The notes under the pieces are model-generated. The model was not told the DNA's origin. It saw only the letters and a list, made by a program, of their open reading frames with translations, and did not search any database. Shown one piece after another: positions 12,801 through 24,520 of a stretch of DNA of 64,000 bases. The position numbers and the translations under genes are program-made. Each line of letters begins with the position of its first letter. Position 1 is the first letter of the stretch. The DNA is from Sanderia malayensis (taxonomy: Eukaryota; Cnidaria; Scyphozoa; Semaeostomeae; Pelagiidae): the NCBI GenBank assembly GCA_013076295.1, contig RQOL01000861.1, forward strand, positions 5,372,235 to 5,436,234, read 5' to 3'.

Positions 12801-15800
12801 GATGACGCAACTAACTTTTTCCGCACATGATGCAATGGTTCAAAAGTTCAATAACTTTATTTTTACGGGAAAGACATTTCCGACAAACTAACACTTTTAA
12901 TTTTTCATAATAAATCATGCTCTCCATGTTTGTTTGTTAGTATTAAAATTTTCCAAAATTTCCGACAAACCCACGTATTTTCCGATTTTTCCGACAAAAT
13001 TCTCGCCAGGGGGGGCAGCCGCCCCCCTGCCCCCCCCCCAGCCACTGCGCCCCTGCAAATAACTTAGCAAGCCATATCTGCATAAAGCACGAATATATCA
13101 GTGCTTTAAATAAGCAACATAAGCATCAACATTAGCTTTAAATAAGCATCTATAAAATGTCAAATTGTAGAGGAAACAAACAAAACTTAAAATTGCGCCT
13201 CCTGGGTAACACAGTACTTTTGGTTAAATTGTTTTTGAGCAAAACTGAAACTTTCTTAGCAATTTCTCAATTCCGCTACTAAAACGTTCCTGCGGATTTC
13301 TTTCGAACAATCCAAAAGTGAATAACATTTTCAACATTATATGTTGATAGATGATATATTATAGGCACAACAGAACGCATTTCGTGCTAGGACAGAATAT
13401 CTCTTTAAAATTCTTAATATCTAAATTGCCCTATATACTAAGGTTTCAAAAACCTGAGTACTGAGATTTCTTAAAAACCGAGTACTGCTTTTTGTAAAGC
13501 ACTTTTTAATAAAAAGCATGTACTGTGGTTACAATTGAAATATTCCTGTGTTAATGAAAATATAATTAGCAATCAAATAAGTGCAAAGAAGAGAGCCCCA
13601 AACGAATAAATGTTCATGAAAAACTGGTGTTTACCATCCACACAAGAATATATGAAAACATTGCAATCCAAATGACAGACATTAAGAATGTTGCCATAAA
13701 CCATTTCTCCCATCTACAATAAAAAAGACACAAATCATATTCTGGTATTAATAAAACAGATTATTGCTATAACTGATCAATGCGTATAATAATAGAAATT
13801 AGTGCCTAAAGAGTCATTTCAATTAATCAGGATGATTAAAGAATCTTAAAATGTTAGCATCATAGGCTCTCACCTGGCTGTTTTGCAATCAGGAATTGTA
13901 AAATGTAACAGAGCAATCAATGGTAGCGAAATGTACCAGTATACGGTCTGGTAAACAGACCCACCTGCATATAAACAAACAAAATTAATAAATTTCAAGG
14001 TAAACACAAAAAACAAGCAAAGATATACATGTTGTTTTCAGAGTTGCAGGCGGCCTGGTCCTTTATCCCACACAAAAAGAAACACAAAAACACAGTAATG
14101 ACACTTTCATGACCAAAATAATGAAATGTCAATTTATTCGAGATGATTTTATTCGCGATAGCATATTGTTTTGAAAAGATGGCATTTTAGACATCAGGAT
14201 TCAACGGTATTAACTTATTAAATGCAATAGATAATGGTAGAAATAAAGCATAGCCTTTACTTACGGGGACTCACGAAGATTTCATCTGCAGTTTCCTCTT
14301 TATCGGTCCTATAATTATGACAGATAACAACATTGACCTCATTGGAAATGCAAGATTCGAAAACATTAGGAGACAACATTCAAATTAAGAACAGGTAATC
14401 TTGATATAAAGAACACCTCTTGCATTGTTTGCTTATAAGGTTTGGTACATGTTTGAGTTCGGCTGTACTCGCAAAATATATCGTTATTACTGTAAACTCT
14501 TGATGTCTTTTCAATGGACCAATGGTTGTCGCGTTTTAGAGAACATGATAATTAATTTAAGCCCACTCTCAAAGTGTTCAATTCATCAATGAGAAAATAA
14601 CTAAAAAGGGTAAAGAATGGATTGAAATACTGATGCTATAAATATCTTTAAATGAAACTACTGCTCAAGATTCCAGTACAATGAGATTCCAGTACAATGA
14701 GACTACAGTGAGATTCAAGTACAATCATTTCGACTTGGTAAAAGTTTGACTTATCGAATGTTGACATATTATACTTTATTGCATATGTAACCTGCTAGCT
14801 TAACTTAACACGGATCAAATCATAACTTACATGTCATGGGTTTCCCTTGCAATATCACCTTCAATGTCTATATGCCATGTTTTTTCTTCATTATCTTCAT
14901 GATTAAAAAGAAGGTTTTCATGCTCTTCTTTTAATTCATCCTACGACACAAAATATAAAAAGTTAATTAAAATTAAAAGAGTAAATTCAATATATATAGC
15001 CGCAACGTAAAATTGGGTCAATCAATGATCTCTAAAAAACCTAGGGCTTTCAACCTTTCGACGTTGTCTAAATAATAAAACAAAACAGAGCCCATGGCAG
15101 AAAGCATTGAAACAAATACCTTTCGCAATCTAACAATCAAACCAGCAGCTCGAAATCTTGTTGCTGGTGTAAATCGGTTGGTCAACATAATCATCATGCC
15201 AACTTCTCGCCATGTTAATCTACGGTCTCTAAAAATGTAAAATATGTCTTCAATAAACGCTGCAAATTCCATTCTTTTTAAACAATGACTTGATCATGAA
15301 GCACAAATGCCTTAAAATGATGATTCCATCTACTTGAATACCTGAAGTAAGCCTTTCTACCGATGCATAAATTTGGTTTGAGAAGGTGTAAACATGTCTA
15401 TTTAATTTATAATAGCATATTTCATCGTCACACGGCGCATGTAACAGAAAAGCTCGCATAAGTTACCTTCTTCCAAACAGGCGTATCTCTTCATTTTCAG
15501 CTGAATACGCTAAAAAAATTTAAACGATACATCACCAATTCATAAAATGTACAGCTGAATTTCAGGGTTTACCAGTCTTGTACAATAAATTATCTTCATA
15601 CAAGAAAATCCTACAATATCATGTTATCAATACTACTATTTTCATGAGAATCGTAGTTACAGCTGTTCAATGGCATGTTAAAAATTATAAATCACAAAAG
15701 CATACGTGATTGAAGCCCACAAGGAAGAGACTGGTTATTGATCGATTTTCCCTCCTCTAATTTCTGTCTCGTGTCATCTTTTTTTGGAGCTTTACTTTTC

Positions 15801-18800
15801 AGATAAGCAACAATTTTCTTGTTGAACCTTGAAAAGAAGAATGCCATTTTAGCATTTTGTAGATTTATCTCAAGTGTTGATTCTCAATGTTCCTTTCATC
15901 TATTCTATTTCGTACTTTGCCTTCATTAGACTCTTGGATTTCTTTAATGAACTCTACTTAAGAACAATCATATAGTTTGCATGTCCTTTCAGATAGCTTC
16001 TAGCACATCATAATTAATGAGCTAATCAAATATACAAGCACGTAGTAAGTATAATCAGCAGAATCGACAAACTTACCTCATCAGTACACAGTAACAGATA
16101 TACATCAACAATAAACACAAGCTTTCGTACCTACAATTCAGTCATACAAAAACATGAGTTGAATGTAACGCTACTGGGGAATCCAAAAGATAAAGGCACG
16201 TAAATTGAGCGGGTTTCCAAACAAAAGAAACAAATTTTGCAGCATCGGTAAAAATAGCGCATTACCATGCAATATGTCCATCATACATCACCTGAAAAAA
16301 AAATGTTGTCATTGCCAAGAAAAAAATCAGTTGTTGTGCTTCCACAACTTACTAAACTTGATTTTGACCACAATATACCTTGATAAAAGAAAAGCTAAAA
16401 GGCTACTTATAAATAAATGGATAAATGTGAATCATGTAGTTCATGTTGTCTGCTTGTTATCATATTCCACAAGCAAAGCCACTGGATATAAGAAACTGTT
16501 TATCTTACAAAAGTTTAAACAACCTTATATTGTGGAAATTATGAAGTTTGTGAGAAACAAGCTTAAGCTTATCAAATAGATAAATATTTTTATAAGAATC
16601 GTTGATGACCCAATTTCTATCAATAATAAAATTTCTCACCAAAATCAAAGCAGCAACTGTTATGGAATAGGACACGGAATCCCGAAATAATGGCCAACGT
16701 GTGAGTGGAACTGCCTGAAATGAAATAATGCCTAGTGGTTAAGGCGCTGGGTTTGATCCTTTGAGGCCATGCCTTCACTGCTTCAAATCCACATATAGTC
16801 AAAACCATGAACTACAAGCTATCAGCAAATTCAGTCCATCCTTCCAAGGTCGATAAATGAGTACCAAGAAACTCTGGGGGTAAGAGTTTATACCAACTCG
16901 ACCCACATTGATAACAGCTATCATAACTGAAGTGGCTATCCAGTATTAATACTCGTACTTTCTTTTATTAAGCTTGAGTAAAATGTTATAGGGATAAACA
17001 AATAGTTGAAAGAAAATTTACAAAATAAAAAATATTGAATTTCTAAATAAATGTTTACCTTTCCAGCACATACTCCAACTAGAGATAAAATAACCAAAAC
17101 GTTAAAAACAGCTGATCCAATAATTGTTCCAGATCCAATATCACCATGCGCAATAAAAACACCTAAAACAAAACAATCGCTAAAGAGCATAGGCGTAGAG
17201 TTATATTTTCTCCACGGGGATGGAATTTTTTTGCGAATTCCATTCTGTGTTTCCCATAATACGAGAAACAAGAAAAGCAAGTAATATCAGTTTAAGCAGT
17301 AAGCTGTCTACTTGGATACCCAAAACGTATTCTTTCTAAGAGTATTTTTATTTACAAAATAGCAACAGCTAGATGATTGAATGGACTGTTGATTTCTCAG
17401 GGGGGGGGGGCCTTGAGCCTCTGAGCCATTCAATCAAACTAAAATGCTTACATCCAGGCAAGGTGTTGCAGACATATCTATAAGATAGTTTGAGGAATTT
17501 AAAAGAAACCTACCAATAATAGACGTAAAAAGTTCAGGTGCTGAGCTCCCTGCAGCCATGAATGTAGCCCCAGCTACATCCTCTGTCAAGTTTAAATGCT
17601 AAAACAAAATATACAATGGTTGAAGTTATCCAGTGGATTATGCTGTTTTCAAATAAAAACCAATTTTATTAAGGTGTATAAATTAGAATATGTATGGGCC
17701 TTTCTGTTGTCTGTGAGCAGGTTCGATCTGAGGATGTTTAAAGATATTCTAATGAGAAAAAAACATCAAAGCTAAAAATCTGCAATAAAATGCCATTACC
17801 TCACAAATTTTATCCAATGAAGCCACAAAATAATCATCACAAACAAAAGCTAGAGCAAGAAACATGTAAAATGCCTGGAAAAAATTAAGTATATTGATAG
17901 AATTGAGTGATGTTCAATAAAAACACATAATTTGCTGCAACTCTGAGTTTCGTGCTTATGCACTCATCAGGCAGATTTAATGAAAAAAATAACCTACCAG
18001 CTGGAATATATACAAAATAATGAGAACAATAGTATTATTTTGTATATATCCCTCAATACACATATGTGTATTGAGCACTGTCGAACGGTGTTTATCAAAA
18101 TTATTATTATTATTATTAAGTATATTGATATTAATATACTCCTTTATAATATATTCTTGAAAACATCAATAGTTACACCAGCAATGCCTTTAATAGTTAT
18201 GAGTAAGATTGTGAATAGTTTAGGACCATGGATTACAGTTTGCCATGTTTTCATATATTCTTGTGTGGATGGTAACAGCAGTTTTTCATAAATGTTGATT
18301 TATTTAAAAGACCAAAGAAGCATCCTGTAATGTTTTGACAAAATTCCTCAGAGGATTTTCATGAAATTGCCTTTGAAATTTACAAATAAACCTTTCTTAA
18401 AATGCTTCGGCAAACAAATTCACAAGTGTCCAGATGCTTTGACTATGAGAGCGTATGAAGCTAGCTTCTTTGTGATTTTAACTGAATAGTGGACTGACCA
18501 TGGACCATAGAAATTTTACATTTTCTTGCATGTCATACATGCTGGTGCCATTAGACAGGATTGTTCACATTGGGACAGTCTTTTCAATTATCTTCAAAAC
18601 ATATTTAATTCTATACATCTGTCTTCGTCATTGAGTAAAAATTGAGACTTAAGAAGAACTAAGAACTTGCTATGACATATACGCTATCCAGTCTGAGATA
18701 TCTTCATTATCTAATTAAAGGCAATATTTATACCATTAAAGGTTCATAACAATTTGTTATTAAAAATCATACCACAGCAATGTGTATTAAAACAGCTCCA

Positions 18801-20707
18801 TATTTGCGTTGCTTATTGGAAAACAGATCAGTTGGAAATTCAAGAATACCTTTAAAAAGAAAAAACATCAGATCCATATTTAGCATGTTATACATAATTA
18901 TTGGGGTTGGCATAGCTGGGAGGGGAGTAAAAGGACAAAGAAGAAATTTCATATCAATGTATTATTATAACAGAAAAGAACAAGTGAAAGAACATCATTA
19001 ACATAAATTTTTAAATTGAGGTGGTCATAGAAGCTAGCTTTGAATTTTCCAGAGGGTTTAAGCCCCGGTGAAGTTGAACTACACGCATTTTTTTTATAAG
19101 GAACCGTTTATAAGGAACCTACATGTAGAAGGTCAAAAAACTTAAGGAACTTTTGCTACTAAAGGCCAAATCACTAAGGAACTTTTTAATTTTGAATATA
19201 TTTATATTTCCGCACAATTTACAATTAGGAAGCCGGTTCCATTGATTTTCAGTACTTTTACATTATATGAAGCTTCTTCGTGTTTTTACCTGCTATCTTT
19301 TCACAAGTTTATAGCAAAACGTTGAATTTAAATGCTTTTCTGGCGTCTGTACTAATTATGTCCACTAAATGCAAACTTAATATTAAGGAACTATTAAGGA
19401 ACTTTTAGAACTACAAAGTGGTCAAAAGAGGTCTCAAAATAAGGAATTTAAAGAACTAGGCCCGAGCTAGGTTCCTTATAAAAAAAAAGCGTGTATTGAC
19501 TATCCTTTAAGAAATAGATCTTAGAAGGTAATTAAACTCTGTGCTATAAACATGATTATCTTCAGAATTGTTGTCTAACTTGCAAAATATTCTTCTCACC
19601 ATAAAGTTGTAAGAAAATAAATAACACTGAAAAATAATTTAAGGGAAACATGACACATACTTGGTGGATTACATGGTTGTGTTGTCACATTTGATGATGT
19701 ATTATTTCTCAATGATAACAAGTGACGACTTAAGCCATATTCTGCATCTGATTCAACACCTGAAGATCAAATGAATACAACATTAAATTAAGTTTTTCAA
19801 GTGTTAATACAGCAGCAAGGCACAAGCCTTTAAGGAGGCTTCATTGTAGATTGTGTGCCATGTAGGAAGATCTTGGTGTATACAAATGTGGTATTCTGTG
19901 TTTGTGGGTAAGACAGTGAGTAACAAGAGATAAAATATCAGAGTATGGTCAAATTGCAAATAATAAAGTATAACAACAAGTAGATAAGATCATTGTGCAT
20001 TTGAGGTGGTCTGATAAGAAACTGGCTTTTACTGAAATCAATAGGATGAATGTTTCAGAACTTGGGCTAAAAAAGAAACCCCAGATTTTAGCATAAATTT
20101 AAATACCCTTGAGAAAAGTGTTTTTATGCCATGAGATATGTCCATCCTTGCAAAAATATGTATGAAGGTTCAGATACAACCATAAATTTTGATGTTAACA
20201 AGTCCACCCAAACCCCACGGACCCACACACCCCGTCTTGAAATACCACACAGCACAGGGAAGCTTTGACATAACAATTACTAAAAACAAACAATTAGAAA
20301 ATAATTGCTTTGCAAACTTCAACAAGAATGCAATGCCAAAATACTCCGAAGCAATGCCATACACGTCCCTAATCATTAAAGGAAGGCCTCTTCAGAAAAT
20401 ATTTCACTGTTATCCTACTCATCAAATGCTCATTAGAGAACTGCTGGGCGTAGATAGTTCCAGATTTTAATTAATGGCAAGAGCCGCATCATACTCCGTA
20501 ACGAATTGGGTGCCTAAAATAAATTAGAGCAGCACAAGAGGAAGAAAAATGCGTTGGCCTACCTCGCAAAAGTTCACTGTCGCCTGTGTTGCAATATTGA
20601 AGCAAAAACACAGCTGCCGGTAGCAGAACAAGATTAATGCAGAATGTTGTTCCTCTTCTGTGGCGCTTTGCAGCAACTCTTAAAGCCAGATCTCTGCGAT
20701 AACTCAT
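9843..20707 (-). CDS. K+-dependent Na+/Ca2+ exchanger, SLC24A3/4-like (complete)
   Basis: Twenty exons: 20563-20707, 19661-19759, 18773-18849, 17800-17874, 17514-17598, 17059-17162, 16640-16714, 16266-16291, 16077-16130, 15716-15827, 15477-15509, 15120-15228, 14831-14940, 14275-14308, 13874-13964, 13635-13713, 11408-11522, 10811-10923, 10189-10254, 9843-9989. They join to 1,749 nt, 582 aa. It swaps Na+ for Ca2+ plus K+ across a membrane. The alpha-1 repeat is at ~133-190 ([26 protein letters not shown]) and alpha-2 at ~440-505 ([23 protein letters not shown]). An acidic, variable cytosolic loop at ~250-385 separates them. Exon 1 has a hydrophobic first segment; exon 2 has NNTS and NVTT glycosylation sites. 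The C-terminus [12 protein letters not shown] points to NCKX3/4 rather than NCKX1/2. The start is the first in-frame ATG. Confidence 0.95.
11630..13055. mobile_element. Non-autonomous hAT element with intact target duplication
   Basis: The left end starts CAGGGGCGCAGTGG; the right end is its inverse, CCACTGCGCCCCTG. The 8-bp direct repeat CAAATAAC flanks it exactly (11622-11629 and 13056-13063), the hAT hallmark. Subterminal sequences also match in inverted orientation (TTTTCCGACAAAA-type). No hAT transposase is encoded. It lies in the NCKX intron between exons 13635-13713 and 11408-11522 and contains a second inverted-repeat element. Confidence 0.85.
11911..12520. mobile_element. MITE nested inside the hAT element
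   Basis: The inverted termini GCAATTTTCTATGACAATTT (near 11930) and its complement (12461-12482) bracket repeated GTTTACACGAGCAA-type motifs. The outer boundaries are approximate because the right end carries ~25 extra bases before GTAAACT. An internal 71-codon reading frame (12149-12364, minus) is not recognised. Confidence 0.5.
16724..16803 (+). repeat. tRNA-like relic (SINE head or decayed class II tRNA)
   Basis: TAGTGGTTAAGGCGCTGG (16733-16750) matches an A box of the Ser/Leu tRNA type. CTTCAAATCC about 30 nt later resembles a B box. Stem pairing around the anticodon and acceptor is poor, so a functional tRNA is unlikely. It lies in an NCKX intron on the strand opposite that gene. Confidence 0.35.
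18236..18291 (+). pseudogene. Inverted partial copy of NCKX exon 16 with its donor site
   Basis: The stretch ATGTTTTCATATATTCTTGT...GTGGATGGTAA on the plus strand repeats the last ~35 nt of the NCKX exon at 13635-13713 (minus strand) plus ~15 nt of its downstream intron including the GT donor (about 52 bp, a few mismatches). A ~7-bp insertion breaks the reading frame at its upstream edge. It lies in the third NCKX intron, opposite to the gene. Confidence 0.65.
19080..19495. mobile_element. MITE with TACACGC / GCGTGTA ends
   Basis: Left end TACACGCATTTTTTTTATAA followed by GGAAC; right end is the inverse GTTCCTTATA...AAGCGTGTA. The interior holds several direct repeats of an AAGGAACTTTT-type motif. 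No coding capacity. It lies in an NCKX intron (between exons 19661-19759 and 18773-18849). A relative with the same plan is at 59920-60310. Confidence 0.6.
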
Positions 20708-21690
20708 GCTGATGATTGTTTCTGCTCGGCTCTTCGTGTGCAACGAAGAAAAACATACGCCGAAGACCAATAGCAAAGCAAAGCAAGCACTCACAAAATT
20801 GTCGTCTCGGCTTGGGGAACTGCAACTATCGTCATGTCTTTTTTGTATTCAATTTGTTGAACCTTGTTGTTCTGGCAATTCCCGTCCCCGTCCCGTCATG
20901 CAAGCATGATGATATGATGACCATGACAAGTTCAAATCACGTGTGCAAATCATCACGCCATCACAACACAATCACAAGGTGGAATCAGTGGGCTTGCTTG
21001 CTAGATGGAAAATATTTTCGAACATTATCATGAACATCGAAAATATTATTGTCGTATAAATTTAACATCACATCATATTGTGAGAATTTGCATTGCTAAA
21101 AGTAACGTCTCGTTACGTGCCCACAGATTTGATAGCCACCCTAAAACGATCTGGGCCGAGGTTGTGTGACGTACATGCCGGAACGGAATCAACTTCTCTC
21201 TTTGGCTTCAGTATGGAAAAAACAACGTCGCGTCCTGTTTTCTCCTTTGTTTTTCGATGACAAACACAAATGTTTTTCAAACCATTTCAGCACCATCATT
21301 ACAAAGCTTATTGACATTTCCCTGTGTTTTTTTTTTAATTTTCGGCACTAGGGCCGAAAATTGACCCCAAAACTGATGCAGTGACAATGAATTTTCCAGT
21401 ATTCACACGCCTCACGTGGTTGGAATGGTTTCCAAACACGGAATGAGTTTCCAAACTTTGTGATGGGAAATAAATAATATATTGTAGCAAAATATACGTG
21501 TTTGTGTTTTTCTATGTTTTGTAAACTCTATTCTAGCATGAGTTTTGATCTATGACGTATAAATTACGAATAAACTCATCCAAGTGATCCCCATGTCAGA
21601 CTTCACAACATTTTATACATGAGAAAGATGCTGCTGTATTCATATTTCCATGCAAACCAAACGGCATTTGCTCCAAAATACAAGTACAAT

Positions 21691-21895
21691 GGAATCCCGC
21701 TATAACGAACCCCGCTTATAACGAACTTCCCGCTATTACGAACTGAAACTCCGGTCCCTTGGATTCTGGGAAGTAAATCCTACTGTAAATGCTCCATGTA
21801 TATAACGAACCCTGGATATAACGAACTCTCGTTATTACGAACCAAACTTCCGATCCCCTGACCACAAATACCCTCGATATAACGAATTTTTGAGA
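21691..21895. repeat. Pogo/Tigger-like ATAACGAAC repeat cluster
   Basis: Several head-to-tail copies of (A/T)TAACGAAC-type units (CCCGCTATAACGAACC, GATATAACGAACTCTCG and others) occur within 200 bp. Such units are found at ends of pogo/Tigger DNA transposons in animals. No transposase or clean inverted ends are visible. Confidence 0.45.
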
Positions 21896-23395
21896 AAACT
21901 TATCGCCAAGGGTGAAGTTTTTCAAGCTTAAGGGTGAAGTTTTTCAAGCTCTGGATGGACTTCAAACACCGAGCCTTTTTTGTGCGGAAATGGGGAACGA
22001 AATGCGAAGAAGATCAATTCCCTCTTGAAATTATATGACGTAGCAATGAGAAACAAAAAGCAACAAAAACATATCACTGATTTTTTTGTTTAACAGTCGA
22101 CAACTTCGTGTGTTTTTATAAGTTTTTAATAAATTGAACTTCTAAAATCAACGTGCTAAGTTAGGCAAAAGCAGCATTTATTCGATTACTTGCTTATTTA
22201 CTCACTTACGTACTTGCTTGTTGCTTGCTTATATTTTTATCCATGTTATGTTACAACTTCGAATGTGTTTTCAATGCCTCGTCGTAACCTCGTTTTACAG
22301 CAAAATAAAAAGCTTTAGGGCGCTTTTATAAGAAAGTACTGCTTGTTTCATTAAAAGTTTTTGAAACCAGATTGTTTGGTAAGGTAAAACTTTAGAAAAA
22401 TAATTTAACACCCGTTGTCAGAGACTGGTCAAGAAAAGTTTGTTATAACAAGAAATCCACATGTCACTCATTGTACAATGTTTGGATCACCTTAGGTGTC
22501 TTTGAGTTCGCTGTGCACGCACTCTTCACTACGCGAAATCAAGTACTGCGCAAAAATAAAGCTGCACGAAAAAGGTCACGCATGCGCATAAACGAAAACT
22601 ACTATTCTCATGAAAAAGTATTTCATTCTTTGCTTTTTGAAAAAAGTAAGTTTCTTGTAAAAATGTTACCTTCAGCAAAAACGAACGTTTAAAAATATAA
22701 TTTCTTTTAATCTTAGCTATTGTGCAATCATTTTACTTTCTCATCTGCGCGAAATCAAGCTCATGTTCGCACTTCGCAAAAATATCAAAGAATACTAGGC
22801 AAAAAGATGCGCGAATTTAGGTACGCGCAAATTATAAGAAGCAAAGAAATTTAACGCACCCAAAGTATTCTACTTTTCTTTTTAATTTGAAATAATAAGC
22901 TTGCAGACATCCCTTATAGTTTAACTTTAGGTATCTATACCATATTTTGTTTAGTTTCATACTTCCCTCTACTTTTTACTTCTTGTTTTGTTATGTTGCT
23001 TTTAATATAATTCAATTTATTTGTGCTTATGTATATTATCATCTGACAGAGGAAAAGCCATTTGGCTTGATAGCTCTTCCAATATATTTTTAAGTGTCCT
23101 CAGTTGAACTAAATAATTGCTATTTATTATTTTAATCAACAGTTTGCATTGAATACACAATTTTTTGTAAGCAACTTAGAACTTTGATTATTATTATTAT
23201 TTTCAATTTATTCAAGTGTCTTTGTATTTAACATCTGCGCTGCGCTAATTGGGGACCCTATTTATTACTACAACTAAAAATGAAATTGCTACAACTAAAA
23301 AGATCTGAAATTGCTTTATTTTTTAGCTAAAACTTCGATATGGAGGCGAGCTTTGGATCTTATTTTTTGACTCATTTTCATGAAACAGATATATA

Positions 23396-23696
23396 CCGTA
23401 TTTCCTCGATTAAACGCCCCCCTCGAATAAACGCCTCCTTATGCTACCAACTTTTGAAATAAACGCCCCCTTCGATTAAACGAGCCCCACCCAACAATTT
23501 TTTTTAAGTTGGTGTAGTGTATTGTTGCTCGATAAAGACAAGGCACAACTAAACCATTTTATCTTTTTCTGGACCCAATGACAGAGGCTGTGATCTTGTA
23601 CTTACTAATAAACGCCCCCCCCTCGATTAGGCGCCCCCTAAAAAAGTGCCGAGATTAATAAGCGCCTAATAAACGCGCTTAATCGAAGAAATACGG
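23396..23696. mobile_element. Mariner-type MITE with TA target site
   Basis: Starts CCGTATTTCCTCGATTAAAC and ends with the near-inverse TTAATCGAAGAAATACGG; TA flanks both ends (23394-23395 and 23697-23698). The interior is a series of AATAAACGCCCCC-type blocks facing one another, so much of it can fold. Non-coding. Confidence 0.6.
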
Positions 23697-24520
23697 TAAA
23701 GGAATATATATTATATATTCTTTTCTTTTCTTTTAGAAGTGACTGTGTAAATTTTTCGACATCGAGTACAGTTGTTATAAAAAAAATCGTCGACGCAATA
23801 ACTGAAACAAATTACCCTGCGCGCAGACTCGACTGGCTTTTGAATCACTTTTGTTGAGTCTGCACGCAGGTTGAGAAAAATAAGCTCATAGTCTAAGTTC
23901 TCAAAGCGAAAAGACATACTAACCTCGTTCGGATGAATTAACGAAAAACAGCTGCATGAAACTTGCAAAGAACGAAGCTGCGCACAGCGGCCCCGCAGCA
24001 GTAATTATAGTTAAACGTGGTGAATGCAATCAAGCTCGTTATAAAAATTCTGGTCGCTGGTAAAAAACAAAAGTAGGCTATGTTTTAGGGTCACATTTCA
24101 ATCCAACCAAAACAGAACAGTTGATGTGTCCATTAACGCAGCGCATTGATTGACGACAACCCACTGAAAATTGTCAAGTTTATTACGCATGCGTAAAAGA
24201 TAAATAAGCGAGGATTAAACATTGGTAAACACTTCAAAAACCGACAGTCTCGTAGTCTTTCAATATTTAATAAAATACTCAGTTCTAACTTAACAATATA
24301 TACACAGTTAATTTATATACAAATTTCAACTGACAATGACGAAGGGGCGTTTGCCACATGTTACGCAAACACAAAGCTAAAATTCTACAGTTTCAAAAAG
24401 AAACATTACACCAGATAGATCCTAGCAATCTATGTAAGCTTTGCATTTTAACAGCCACATTACGTCTACCTATGTGTTACTTAGTTATTTAGATTTGGTT
24501 GGGGCAGGGGGATAGCTTCA

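Larger units (their letters stand above)
20708..24520. other. Intergenic region between NCKX 5' end and the Sp5-like gene 3' end
   Basis: No gene is supported on either strand. It contains the presumptive NCKX promoter, a pogo-like repeat cluster (21691-21895), a mariner-type MITE (23396-23696), an imperfect ~18-bp hairpin at 23816-23872, and anonymous AT-rich sequence. Confidence 0.6.

Noticed and set aside
16205..16579. 124-codon plus-strand open frame inside NCKX
   Set aside because: Lies antisense across the 26-nt NCKX exon and intron sequence, Lys/Asn/Ile-rich, no known motif.
17400..17413. Long G run in an NCKX intron, and a similar C run near 43599
   Set aside because: Homopolymer tracts prone to sequencing error; no G-quadruplex pattern of separated runs that I would defend.
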